From assembly GCA_023395255.1 (NCBI GenBank), contig JAEWZN010000001.1:1-62098 (forward strand): a DNA stretch of 62,098 nt, read 5' to 3'. This stretch comes from Deferribacteres bacterium (GTDB lineage: Bacteria; Chrysiogenota; Deferribacteres; Deferribacterales; Geovibrionaceae). The position numbers and the translations under genes were made by a program. Shown here in pieces: positions 1-6,977 of this stretch; within the stretch, counting starts at the first letter, position 1; the number at the start of each line of letters is the position of its first letter. Below the pieces are notes generated by a model that was not told where the DNA came from, ran no database searches, and saw nothing but the letters and a program-made list of their open reading frames with translations.

Positions 1-70
1 GGTCTTCTGTGGTTTTTACATCGCTTTCAGCAAGCAGCTCTTTCAGTTTGTCCTTGTCGAATTTCATCAT
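1..70 (-). CDS. IS256-family transposase, N-terminal fragment
   Basis: This reading frame starts at ATGATG (70 or 67) after a GAGG ribosome site and leaves the window after 23 codons. The visible residues (MMKFDKDKLKELLAESD followed by VKTTED) resemble the opening of IS256-type mutator transposases, which begin with a short charged helix before the catalytic core. The identification rests mainly on the matching C-terminal fragment and inverted repeat at the right end of the window. The gene is cut by the window edge, not by a visible mutation. Confidence 0.6.
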   Translation of the reverse strand, partial: MMKFDKDKLKELLAESDVKTTED

Positions 71-127
71 AAACCTCGCATGTTAGTTTAACACATACGA
101 CGTTTACACACTTCTATTTACAGGCTC
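1..127 (-). mobile_element. IS256-family element, 5' end (partial, runs off window)
   Basis: The first 127 bases are the start of an insertion sequence whose transposase reads leftward out of the window. The outer end, read inward on the minus strand from 127, begins GAGCCTGT and continues with TGTGTAAACGTCGTA. The other end of the window (from 61973, plus strand) begins GAGCCTGT and continues TGTGTAAAGTCGTA, so the two are the opposite inverted repeats of one element type. No target duplication can be tested because neither copy is complete. Confidence 0.75.
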
Positions 128-299
128 CTTTTTAGGATTATTTCAAGCACTCATCACAACATTCATGTTATGCGTTTAGTTATATTGTCAGATGCATTGA
201 TTTTGTTAAGTAACAATCAAAGTATAACTACTATTATACAAATAATATTTCATCAATCGCATAAAAGCGTTCTGCATTTGTTGCGCCAAAAACCTGAGA

Positions 300-1577
300 T
301 CACCGCAACAGCCACTTCCAGAGCGGCAGAATATGTATAGTCCGGTCATCTTGCTGAAATGTTTCCTCTTCATCAGTAGTGATAAGATAAGCCTCGCTCA
401 TTTTAAAATATTCCATTGCTTCAAGAAGCCCGTTTAGCTCACGTTCTCTTGTTTTGGGGCTGTCAATTTTATAGCTGACATTTACCAGAGTCTTTTTACC
501 TTCTGCAACGCAGTAGAAATCTACTTCCTGTTTTCCGCTGTAGTAGTAGATCTCAGCCGTCTGTCTGCGAAGATGCAGAAACACGGCATTTTCGTATAGT
601 TTACTGAAATCGTCCGTAACAAAAGCATCGTAAACTCCCTTAAAACCGTTATCCACTGAATATATTTTTCTGGGGTTGCGGTTTTCTTCCTTTATACTGT
701 TTCTAAAAACAGGAATGCTGAAAACAGCATAAGCGTCTTCCAGATATGAATAATAATCAAAAACTGTATCCTTGCTGAGTTTATACCCTTGTGATTTCAG
801 ATCATTGTAAAGCTTGTTCAGGCTCACAAGTGTGCCTATATTGCAAAAGCTGTATTTTATTATATGCTTGAGCAGGCTATTATTTTTTATACTGTATCTC
901 TCCACTATATCCTTATAAACTATCAGATCCAGATAATCTCTGAGAATACGTCTTTTTATATCGGCAGACTGCAATACTGTTTCAGGAAATCCGCCGTCTG
1001 TGAGATACTCACTAAGAGCGTTTTTTATATAGCTTACGGAATCTGAACTGTTGAAATTGACCTTTATACCTTTTGCTTTTAAAAAATCTGCAAAAGAGTA
1101 AGGGAAAATTTCATAAGTGAGGGTTCTGCCCCTGAGCGATGTGGCTATCTCCTTACTGAGAAGCTTTGAGGAAGAACCTGTGACAAAAACCCGTATGTTC
1201 AGGGTATCGTATATTCTCCGCACGTATCTTTCCCATCCGGCAATGTTCTGCACCTCATCAAGGAAGACATATACTGTTTCATGCCTTTTTTCAGGATGCA
1301 TCTCATAATAACCCTCCATGATATGATTCAGATCGCCCAATTCTGTGGGAAACAGGCGGTCGTCTTCAAAGTTTACATAGATTATATTTTCGGAAGGAAT
1401 CTTTTTCCTGAGGGAGTTTATAATATCAAAAAGAATACTTGTCTTTCCGCAGCGCCGCACACCTACTAAAGAGACTATCTTTCCGCTGTCCACTGGAATA
1501 TTATATTCTCTGGATATGATATTATCCGGTTTGCGTTCCTGAAAGTCAGTGATAAGGGTTTTAAAGGTTTCTCTCAT
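300..1577 (-). CDS. AAA-family ATPase with DUF4143 C-terminal domain
   Basis: This 425-residue protein has an N-terminal AAA_14-type ATPase domain (about residues 20-170) with Walker A GVRRCGKTS and Walker B VFLDEVQN, then a 'TGSSSKLL' sensor-like segment and a DUF4143 region that looks nuclease-like at its end (VDFYCVAEGKK). Family members are multicopy, often mobile, and have no firmly established function. I chose the ATG at 1577 because GGAGG lies seven bases upstream; a start six codons earlier lacks such a site. The gene is AT-rich, stands beside an IS end and is preceded by an array of AGGATAAA motifs that runs into its ribosome site. It was probably acquired by transfer. The family assignment is solid; the role is unknown. 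Confidence 0.85.
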   Translation of the reverse strand: MRETFKTLITDFQERKPDNIISREYNIPVDSGKIVSLVGVRRCGKTSILFDIINSLRKKIPSENIIYVNFEDDRLFPTELGDLNHIMEGYYEMHPEKRHETVYVFLDEVQNIAGWERYVRRIYDTLNIRVFVTGSSSKLLSKEIATSLRGRTLTYEIFPYSFADFLKAKGIKVNFNSSDSVSYIKNALSEYLTDGGFPETVLQSADIKRRILRDYLDLIVYKDIVERYSIKNNSLLKHIIKYSFCNIGTLVSLNKLYNDLKSQGYKLSKDTVFDYYSYLEDAYAVFSIPVFRNSIKEENRNPRKIYSVDNGFKGVYDAFVTDDFSKLYENAVFLHLRRQTAEIYYYSGKQEVDFYCVAEGKKTLVNVSYKIDSPKTRERELNGLLEAMEYFKMSEAYLITTDEEETFQQDDRTIHILPLWKWLLR

Positions 1578-1578
1578 G

Positions 1579-1671
1579 TTTATCCTCCCATACAAGGATA
1601 AATATAAGTATCTTTATCCTTCTTGACAAGGACAAATAAACCGATTTTTATCCTTCCTCACAAGGATAAAA
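1579..1671. promoter_or_regulatory. Alternating AGGATAAA motif array (operator-like)
   Basis: Six copies of an (A)AGGATAAA-type motif alternate in orientation: minus at 1579-1588 (inside the ATPase ribosome site), plus at 1592-1602, minus at 1612-1622, plus at 1626-1636 (one change, GGACAAA), minus at 1646-1657 and plus at 1660-1670. The last two form a near-perfect hairpin with ten-base arms and a six-base loop. The arrangement suggests binding sites for a dimeric protein or a repeat recognised by the adjacent ATPase. No known operator matches it. Confidence 0.55.
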
Positions 1672-1673
1672 CC

Positions 1674-2423
1674 TCAATACCCCAGACAACCTCTGCATCC
1701 GTTGTACTGGCTGTCGGGGAGAACTTCTATTTTTCTTCCCGCCATTTCGCTGAGAAAGTGTATAAGCCCACTGTTTGCCGCCACGCCGCCAGCGGCGAAG
1801 ATTTTCTCAGCTCTGAATTTTTTCATAAGCGGGTACAGCCTGCGGGCTATGGATTCGTTAACGCCCGCCCCGATCTCCTCCGTTGTGTAGCCTTCGGCTA
1901 TTTTGCCGATTATTTCGCTTTCGGAAAATATGGCGCAGGTGGAGCTGAGCTTCACGGGGTTTTCGGTCATTTCCGCAAGCTCATCCAGAGTTATCCGCAG
2001 TATGCCGCAGGCGTTCTCCAGAAAGCGCCCTGTGCTTGCGGCGCATTTATCGTTCATCACGAAGTCTTCAATATATCCGTTCTGCACGCAGATAACCTTG
2101 CTGTCCTGCCCGCCGACATCCACCAGAACGAAGTCCTTCTCTTTTGTGGCTTCAAGAGCGCCTTTGAAGTGTGCTTTTATCTCGGAGATTACGTTAGCGT
2201 TTGCAAAATTAAGCAGGTTGCGGCCGTAACCCGTTGCTGTTATTGAATCCGCATGTTCAAGTCCGGCGGCATCCAGATCTATGACGAGCCCCTCAGCCCC
2301 TCTTCTCACGAATGAGCGGTAAAACTCCGCCGTGTCCCACCTGCGGTAGGTGATTTCGCTGTCTTTCAGAAAGGCGAGCTTAACGTATCTGCTGCCGAGG
2401 TCTATTCCCGCTTTAACGGTCAT
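1674..2423 (-). CDS. Activator ATPase of 2-hydroxyacyl-CoA dehydratase type (BadF/BadG/HgdC family)
   Basis: The 249-residue protein is an ASKHA-fold ATPase that in known relatives passes one electron, driven by ATP hydrolysis, to a partner Fe-S protein. Family landmarks visible are the phosphate loop GIDLGSRYVK near the N-terminus, VDVGGQDSK mid-protein, and the two cysteines that bind the dimer-bridging [4Fe-4S] cluster, in DKCAASTG and SSTCAIF. It overlaps the upstream gene by 11 bases, so the two are translationally coupled. Length is normal (about 250-270). The pair resembles E. coli YjiL/YjiM in layout, so the substrate may not be an acyl-CoA at all. Confidence 0.9.
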   Translation of the reverse strand: MTVKAGIDLGSRYVKLAFLKDSEITYRRWDTAEFYRSFVRRGAEGLVIDLDAAGLEHADSITATGYGRNLLNFANANVISEIKAHFKGALEATKEKDFVLVDVGGQDSKVICVQNGYIEDFVMNDKCAASTGRFLENACGILRITLDELAEMTENPVKLSSTCAIFSESEIIGKIAEGYTTEEIGAGVNESIARRLYPLMKKFRAEKIFAAGGVAANSGLIHFLSEMAGRKIEVLPDSQYNGCRGCLGY

Positions 2424-3411
2424 TTTTCCGTGCCTCCAGCATCTCTATGAATGATTCTATGCGTATTTTCGTCCGTGCGTCTATGCCGGAGGGGGAATCT
2501 CCCTCTATGGTGAGCACGGGCACGTCCATATGCTTTCTAATGGTAATGTCCTGCATCTGGCGGTAGCAGAACGACTGCACGTAGTGTATCAGTCCGTCTA
2601 TTCGGCGCTCCGCCGTCTGCTGCCTGATGTCTGCAATGCGTCCGAAAACATCATACGGATAAGTGTATTCGGCGTATCTTGATATATAATCCGGATTTGT
2701 ACTGGGGATGGCGAACTGCCTCTGAATCTCGTTGAAAACAACGGATCCCCCCTTCTCCTCTATGAAGCCATACATATCGTCAAAAATGGTGGGAACACCC
2801 AGAACGCCAAGGCGTATCTTCCGTCCTGCACTGCCTCGCGCCTCTATCTCCGCCAGCTTCGCATCAAGCTCCGCCTCGTATGAAACAGGCTCCGTATTAA
2901 AATCGGTGGAGGTCACAAGCCAGAGGTGGTTCTCAAACCCTGATGCCTTTTCCTGTGCAGTAAGAGCATCCAGTCTGCGGAGCTTCGCGCGGATGGGGTC
3001 TGTGCGCTTTGTGTATTCCTCTGCGGCTTCGTATGTTGTGCCGAGGGATTTTGCCAGCGAGCGGAACTCACGCTCAAGAAAGCTGCGCCTGTCCTCCTTG
3101 CCGAAGGGGTAGGCGAAGCTGTGAACGGGTATTCCGTGCTCCATGAAAAGCTCCGCCAGTGCGTGGGAGTTGCTGCAGTCCCCCTCGGTCACGGTGATAA
3201 CCTCGTCAATACTACCCCGAATCACAGCGGTATATATCCCCTTGATCCAAGCGCAGATGTTGCGGGGAAGGCCTTCCGTCTCCGCGTAGTCGATAAAGGC
3301 GGTCGGGTCTTTGTCGGTTATGAATATATTGTTGAGATCCACCGGAACATGCCCGGCGGCGAGGATTATTTCAACGGGTATTGTGGTGGTGAAGCCTATG
3401 CGTTTTTTCAT
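2413..3411 (-). CDS. 2-hydroxyacyl-CoA dehydratase D-component family protein (HgdB/YjiM-like)
   Basis: This 332-residue protein belongs to the family of HgdB, BcrB/BcrC and the double-cubane-cluster proteins. It opens with the typical IGFTTTIPVEIILAAG segment. It has only three cysteines, at about residues 53 (RNICAW), 79 (EGDCSN) and 282 (QSFCYRQ), the three positions that in relatives ligate a single [4Fe-4S] cluster. A double-cubane cluster would be expected to need more ligands. No second dehydratase subunit is encoded nearby, so the protein probably acts as a homodimer with the downstream activator. Its ATG overlaps the stop of the upstream gene (ATGA). Substrate unknown. Confidence 0.87.
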   Translation of the reverse strand: MKKRIGFTTTIPVEIILAAGHVPVDLNNIFITDKDPTAFIDYAETEGLPRNICAWIKGIYTAVIRGSIDEVITVTEGDCSNSHALAELFMEHGIPVHSFAYPFGKEDRRSFLEREFRSLAKSLGTTYEAAEEYTKRTDPIRAKLRRLDALTAQEKASGFENHLWLVTSTDFNTEPVSYEAELDAKLAEIEARGSAGRKIRLGVLGVPTIFDDMYGFIEEKGGSVVFNEIQRQFAIPSTNPDYISRYAEYTYPYDVFGRIADIRQQTAERRIDGLIHYVQSFCYRQMQDITIRKHMDVPVLTIEGDSPSGIDARTKIRIESFIEMLEARKNDR

Positions 3412-3713
3412 GTAAGGCTGAAGTCAATATACCTGCGGACTTCTTTATGAAGCCCTCTGCGGTTGCGGAAGATGATTTTGTTTTCCTCAAACATTCTGTC
3501 CATCTCGGCGAAGTCCACCAAATCGTAAATTTCGTCAGTTATCATATCTTTAAGTCTGTAAACCTTTGTGGTTTCGTTTTTTGCCGCAAGGGAGCATTCC
3601 AGATCCTTTTTCTTTTTATAAATATGGACATGAAACACGCCACCCTTTTCCTCAGGGCGCACTTCGTCCCATGTCATGTCCTCGCGGACAAGCATCCACC
3701 TTTCCTGATACAT
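3408..3713 (-). CDS. Small hypothetical protein in Fe-S reductase operon
   Basis: A 101-residue soluble protein with no signal peptide, no membrane segment and only one cysteine. It is rich in charged residues and begins MYQERWMLVRED. I do not recognise a family. It has an AGGTGA ribosome site and ends in an ATGA overlap with the dehydratase-type gene, so its product is likely needed together with that protein. A 54-base loop bounded by an 11-base inverted repeat separates it from the gene before it. Confidence 0.65.
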   Translation of the reverse strand: MYQERWMLVREDMTWDEVRPEEKGGVFHVHIYKKKKDLECSLAAKNETTKVYRLKDMITDEIYDLVDFAEMDRMFEENKIIFRNRRGLHKEVRRYIDFSLT

Positions 3714-3724
3714 AAATCACCTGT

Positions 3725-3800
3725 TAAAAAAGTAAGAACGGGGATAAATATACGCACATATGCTCTGAAAAACAAGCCCCAGCGGAGGGTTACTTTTTTA
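3725..3800. repeat. Perfect 11-bp inverted repeat bracketing an intercistronic gap
   Basis: TAAAAAAGTAA at 3725-3735 is the exact reverse complement of TTACTTTTTTA at 3790-3800. On the transcribed (minus) strand the first arm contains the stop codon of the SdhE-like gene and the second arm ends just before the AGGTGA ribosome site of the next gene. The pair could form a long-range stem that limits read-through or modulates translation, but AT-rich arms of this size can also arise by chance. Confidence 0.35.
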
Positions 3801-4086
3801 TCTTTTTATTCTCGCGGTAGATTGCGGCGTATTTCTCAATATCCTTAAGCAGACGCACATTGTACTGTCCTTCGAACTGCTCCGAGGTTTTCTGCCCCAT
3901 GACTATATCAAAAAGATCGTTATCGAAAATTTTGAGAAGCAGCTCACAGAGCTCCTCCATGTCTTGCTCGGTGTAGTGCGCAGGAAGATTGTGCTCCACA
4001 AACTCGCGAACAATCATTTCGTTCTCAAGCATGGCGCGCCTTGCAGCGAGAAAGAGAGCTTTTTTAAAAAGAGGAGTGTCTTTCAT
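3790..4086 (-). CDS. SdhE-like (DUF339 / succinate dehydrogenase assembly factor 2) protein
   Basis: The 98-residue protein shows the pattern of the SdhE/Sdh5 family: AARRAMLENEMIVREFVEHN near residues 14-33 (the family RRGxxE box, here with Ala for Gly), an acidic helix around DMEELCELL, and DNDLFDIVMG, equivalent to the conserved DxDLxDWxxG. Known members help attach FAD covalently to SdhA/FrdA. No flavoprotein target is encoded in the window. It sits between a hybrid kinase, which it overlaps by ATGA, and an Fe-S reductase pair. The Gly-to-Ala change means flavinylation activity is not assured. Confidence 0.65.
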   Translation of the reverse strand: MKDTPLFKKALFLAARRAMLENEMIVREFVEHNLPAHYTEQDMEELCELLLKIFDNDLFDIVMGQKTSEQFEGQYNVRLLKDIEKYAAIYRENKKIKK

Positions 4087-6908
4087 CCGTTATTACCGCC
4101 CTTCAAATGTTTTTGTAATGTTTCCCTCATAATATCAATACCCACAGGCTTTGCAAGATAATCATCCATTCCGGCCTCCATAAAACGCTCCCTGTCCCCT
4201 TTTATGGCGTATGCGGTGAGGGCTATAACGGGCACATGCTTAAGATAATTTATTTTTTCATATTCGTTTATCAGCTTTGCCGCCTCGATTCCGCCGAGTT
4301 CCGGCATGTTTATATCCATTATCACAATATCAAACCCGCCTTGCCTGAATGCCTCAACAGCCTTGCGCCCGTTGTCCACACAGACGCTCTCAAGCCCAAG
4401 CTCCTTGAGGATCAGCCTGACCATTTTCTGGTTCACGGGGTTATCCTCCGCAACCAGAGCCGTGCCGTGAAATACGGCGGTTCTGCCTGTCTGCTTTTCA
4501 TCTCCGGCGGGTTCGTCATTCATGTAGCTTACTGCGATATAAACGGACTCATAAATATCTGAAATCCCTATAGGCTTCAGCAGAACCGAGGATGCACGTT
4601 TTCTCAGCCCCTCTTCTTCGAAGCGTTTATGCATATCCATCACAAGGACAATGGGTACACCCTCGTGTGTGCGGATGCTTTCGAGAAATTTTTCCTTTGT
4701 GTTTTCAGAATAGACATAGAACACCACATCCAGAAACGGAAGTTTCTCAATATCTTCAAGGGATGAAAAATATGCTGCCTCATTGCCGAAGGCCTCAAGA
4801 TAACGCATTATCTGGTTTTCGGTCACGCCCGGTTCACCCATTTCATCACTGACGAAAACAGCGGAATAGCAGTCGCGCACCCGTTCCGCATCCACAGCAG
4901 GTTTGGGGCTGATCACTCTGAAATCAAGCTCAAACCAGAAAACTGAACCCTGCTTCTCAGGTCTTGAAAAACCTATTTCACCGTGCATGAGCTTAACTAT
5001 GTCAGATGAGACACTGAGCCCTATGCCGCCCAAGCCTTCAAATCTTTCGGCAATTTCGGTATCATACTCGGAGAAAAGTTTTCTCAGTTCAGCCTCTTTC
5101 TCCTCGCTGACCCCTGTGCCGCTGTCCTCCACGCTGAAACGGAGGCGGACGGAACCGTCACTCTTTTTAACAGCGGTGATGTCTAGCTTTGCGTAACCGC
5201 CCGGAGAATTGAATTTGACAGCGTTCTCCACAAGGTTTGAGAGAACCTGACTGATTCGCACCACATCCCCGGAAAGCTCCGCCGGAATATCATGGTCAAT
5301 ATAGAATGCGAACTCAACACCGCTTTCCGAAGCCATGAAGCCGAAAAGCTCGCTCATGGATTCGAATGTGCTGAGCGGGCTGAACCTGTCGTAGTTAAGG
5401 TCAAGGCTTCCGGTCTCAAGCTTGGAGAAATCAAGTATATCGTTCACAACGCCCACAAGGTTGCTTGAGCTGTGTTTTATGATGCGCAGGAATCTTTTCT
5501 GAATTTTATCAAGCTCTGTTCCGTCCAGAAGCTCAATAAAGCCCAGAACACCTGCCAGCGGGGTACGCAGCTCGTGGCTGATATGTGAAATAAGCTCGGA
5601 TTTGGTGCTGCTCGCCTTCCGTGCTGCGTCCATTGCCTTTTCAAGCTCCACTGTGTTGAGCCTGTTTTCCTCATTCATCCGGTTAGCGTAAACGGCAAGC
5701 TGCCTGAACTCCTCATACTTCATACTCTCTGCATCTATAATAGCGCCGTTTTCCGCCGCACCGGAGAAAAAGTCCAGAAACTTGCGGAACTCGCCCTCAA
5801 GCATGCCGGAAAAGCGCTTGGCGATGAAATACGCTGTCGCGAAAACAATTATAAATGAAAGCCCGACTATGGACATTGACCTGAGCAGACCCATCTGAAG
5901 CTCGTGTTTGTCCTGATCTATTATTCTGCGGACATCATCAACATATATCGCAGAGCCTATTACCCAGTTCCATTCAGGATATTTAAGGTTGTAGGATGCC
6001 ATGGAGGAAGGGGAACCCGCCCCGTCACGCACCCAGTCAAAACCGTAATAGCCTTCGGAGTCAGTTTCTGCAAATGCCAGAATGCTTTTAAGCGCCATCT
6101 GCTTCACAGGATTATCTGCTTCATCTGCGTTTTTGCCTATGAGCCCCGCATCGGAATGGCTAAGTACGCGGCCGGAATTATCCAGAATGTAGAAGAATGC
6201 TTTATCATTGCTGACGAGATGACCTATCCTTTGTAAAGCCTCCCTCTTGACATCCTCCGCAACATCCTGAACATAGCCGCCTGTACCGATGATCAGTCCG
6301 TAGGGTTCAAAATACCGTACATAGGAGATTTTTCCGTAGGAGAAGTCGCTCACGCCGGGCTTTTTCCACTGGTAGGTGACAAAACCGCCGCCCTTCATGG
6401 CAGTTTCCTTTATTTCGCGGATTACGTACCTGCCCCTATAGTCCGTCATTTCAAAAAGATTTATACCATGCGGCAGACCGAAGTCGCCCTGTATCTGCCT
6501 GTAGTCCTTATCGAATATAAAGAAATAGCTGTCCGCACCGAATGTGAAATCAGAGAAAACTTCGGTTATCCTCCGGATGACTTTTTCCCTAGGTTCTGTT
6601 TTCCCGTATTTGAGATAGATATTTTCCACAAAACCGTAACCGTAGTTCAGCCTGTTTCTCACCTGCGCTTTCAGTTTTTCCTCTGCGAGGCTTTTTTCAT
6701 TTTCAATGAATGTGGCAACCCGGTATGTCATTGTCTGGAGGTTTTCCTTCCCTTCCCTCAGCAGCCGTTCATCAACTTCGGCGCTTTTGACGGCAAAGTC
6801 CTTATACTCGTGATAGGCAAGAAACGAGGAAAAAAGAATAACGAACAGAAAAACAGCGGCAAGACTTGTCAGAAAATAGGTTCTGCCAAGAGAGTTGGAA
6901 TTTGACAC
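4083..6908 (-). CDS. Hybrid sensor histidine kinase, BarA-like, with double Cache sensor
   Basis: A 941-residue membrane kinase with a GTG start. TM1 is at about 11-32. A periplasmic region (33-340) carries two Cache modules with the repeated signatures LIIGTGGYVQDV and WVIGSAIYVDDV. TM2 is at about 344-363. HisKA follows with phospho-acceptor H445 (SHISHELRTP), then HATPase with N562 (ENAVKFN) and DSGTGV. Residues 680-790 look like a receiver domain that has lost its phosphorylation Asp, followed by an intact receiver with D865 (VIMDINMPE). It is the first gene of the set ending in the Fe-S reductase pair and overlaps the next gene by ATGA. It may control or sense that pathway; the signal is unknown. 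Confidence 0.92.
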   Translation of the reverse strand: MSNSNSLGRTYFLTSLAAVFLFVILFSSFLAYHEYKDFAVKSAEVDERLLREGKENLQTMTYRVATFIENEKSLAEEKLKAQVRNRLNYGYGFVENIYLKYGKTEPREKVIRRITEVFSDFTFGADSYFFIFDKDYRQIQGDFGLPHGINLFEMTDYRGRYVIREIKETAMKGGGFVTYQWKKPGVSDFSYGKISYVRYFEPYGLIIGTGGYVQDVAEDVKREALQRIGHLVSNDKAFFYILDNSGRVLSHSDAGLIGKNADEADNPVKQMALKSILAFAETDSEGYYGFDWVRDGAGSPSSMASYNLKYPEWNWVIGSAIYVDDVRRIIDQDKHELQMGLLRSMSIVGLSFIIVFATAYFIAKRFSGMLEGEFRKFLDFFSGAAENGAIIDAESMKYEEFRQLAVYANRMNEENRLNTVELEKAMDAARKASSTKSELISHISHELRTPLAGVLGFIELLDGTELDKIQKRFLRIIKHSSSNLVGVVNDILDFSKLETGSLDLNYDRFSPLSTFESMSELFGFMASESGVEFAFYIDHDIPAELSGDVVRISQVLSNLVENAVKFNSPGGYAKLDITAVKKSDGSVRLRFSVEDSGTGVSEEKEAELRKLFSEYDTEIAERFEGLGGIGLSVSSDIVKLMHGEIGFSRPEKQGSVFWFELDFRVISPKPAVDAERVRDCYSAVFVSDEMGEPGVTENQIMRYLEAFGNEAAYFSSLEDIEKLPFLDVVFYVYSENTKEKFLESIRTHEGVPIVLVMDMHKRFEEEGLRKRASSVLLKPIGISDIYESVYIAVSYMNDEPAGDEKQTGRTAVFHGTALVAEDNPVNQKMVRLILKELGLESVCVDNGRKAVEAFRQGGFDIVIMDINMPELGGIEAAKLINEYEKINYLKHVPVIALTAYAIKGDRERFMEAGMDDYLAKPVGIDIMRETLQKHLKGGNNG

Positions 6909-6977
6909 CTTTCACCCTGAATAAATATTTATATAATTCTAACACCGAAATAGCTATTTTCCAATAAAAGCAGAAAG

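Noticed and set aside
2413..3411. Double-cubane-cluster protein
   Set aside because: Only three cysteines are encoded, too few for the ligands expected of an [8Fe-9S] cluster, so I describe it only as a family relative.
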